Origin: Verrucomicrobiota bacterium
GTDB taxonomy: Bacteria > Verrucomicrobiota > Verrucomicrobiia > Chthoniobacterales > UBA10450
Direction: 5' to 3'
Length of the DNA stretch: 6,175 nt
Assembly (NCBI GenBank): GCA_003218615.1
Contig: QHOD01000098.1
Coordinates: 1-6,175 of the forward strand
Within the stretch, counting starts at the first letter, position 1; each line of letters opens with the position of its first letter. The translations under genes were made by a program, and so were the position numbers. This document shows positions 5,951-6,175 of this stretch, one piece after another. The notes below the pieces were generated by a model. It did no database searches. It had not been told where the DNA came from and was given only the letters and a program-made list of their open reading frames with translations.

Positions 5951-6175
5951 TCACACCGCAATCGGGGCTTTGATGGCCGGGTGCGGGTCGTAACCGATTA
6001 GCTCGAAATCTTCGAATTTGAATTCGTGAATGTTCTTGACGGCCGGATTCAGTTTCATCCGGGGCAAAGATCGGCAATCTCGTGATAGCTGTTCGCGCGC
6101 CTGCTCGAGATGGTTTTTGTAAAGATGCAGATCGCCAAAGGTATGAACGAAATCGCCGGGCGTAAGATCGACAAC
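5951..6175 (-). CDS. thyA: Thymidylate synthase, C-terminal 74 residues, 5' part beyond the window
   Basis: The minus strand is open from the window edge to TGA at 5951-5953. It reads VVDLTPGDFVHTFGDLHLYKNHLEQ, then LPRMKLNP, FEDFELIGYDPHPAIKAPIAV and stop. This is the conserved end of ThyA, which makes dTMP from dUMP with methylenetetrahydrofolate in the cytoplasm. The His and Tyr of DLHLYKNH match the dUMP-binding H-x-Y of E. coli ThyA, and YDPHPAIKAPIAV matches its C-terminal YDPHPGIKAPVAI, whose end closes over the active site. The catalytic cysteine lies outside the window. The usual LSREPRPLP stretch reads LSRDCRSLP here, a mild deviation. ThyA is about 264 residues in E. coli, so roughly the last quarter is present. 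In many bacteria folA follows thyA, but here an L,D-transpeptidase does. Confidence 0.95.
   Translation of the reverse strand, partial: VVDLTPGDFVHTFGDLHLYKNHLEQAREQLSRDCRSLPRMKLNPAVKNIHEFKFEDFELIGYDPHPAIKAPIAV

Noticed and set aside
5925..6077. N-terminal extension of 51 residues on the L,D-transpeptidase
   Set aside because: It lies across the thyA end in another frame, and the signal peptide and ribosome site both place the start at 5924.

Overview
The window is ordinary bacterial chromosome, about 53-54 % GC by eye, densely coding, with no sign of mobile DNA, RNA genes or CRISPR. It holds seven protein genes, two of them cut by the window edges. The protein styles fit a Gram-negative, soil-type bacterium: a periplasmic Prc/Tsp protease with a C-terminal DUF3340-like region, and an L,D-transpeptidase with the stretch APMHYFMRF...GYLPGYPASHGCVRMP. 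My best guess is Verrucomicrobiota (Chthoniobacterales-like). This is an impression from sequence style, not a search result.

Layout from left to right. (1) Plus strand, 2-2285: the end of a GFA-family zinc protein, a nucleotidyltransferase of MurU/sugar-1-phosphate type, and an AmgK-like sugar kinase. They are packed with a 4-nt ATGA overlap and an 8-nt gap, so they look like one transcription unit. (2) Minus strand, 2310-2921: a small glyoxalase-II-like metallo-beta-lactamase-fold hydrolase, convergent with the kinase. (3) A divergent intergenic region (2922-3088) that should hold promoters for both flanking genes. (4) Plus strand, 3089-5290: a large carboxy-terminal processing protease (Prc/Tsp) with a Sec signal peptide. 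(5) Minus strand, 5313-6175: the 3' end of thyA followed after 26 nt by an exported L,D-transpeptidase. This pair converges on the protease gene.

Four of the seven genes plausibly act on the cell wall. The kinase and nucleotidyltransferase resemble the AmgK-MurU anabolic recycling route (MurNAc to MurNAc-1-P to UDP-MurNAc). Prc-type proteases control peptidoglycan hydrolases in Escherichia coli, and the L,D-transpeptidase cross-links or decorates peptidoglycan. They lie in three separate transcription units, so a functional cluster is only an inference.

I found no clearly new system. The most interesting signal is an A8 run at the 3' end of the nucleotidyltransferase gene. A -1 slip there would bypass its stop codon and run in frame into the kinase, giving a 648-residue fusion. 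Next are the altered metal-site motif and beta-helix tail of the nucleotidyltransferase, and the odd Pro/aromatic tail of the L,D-transpeptidase.
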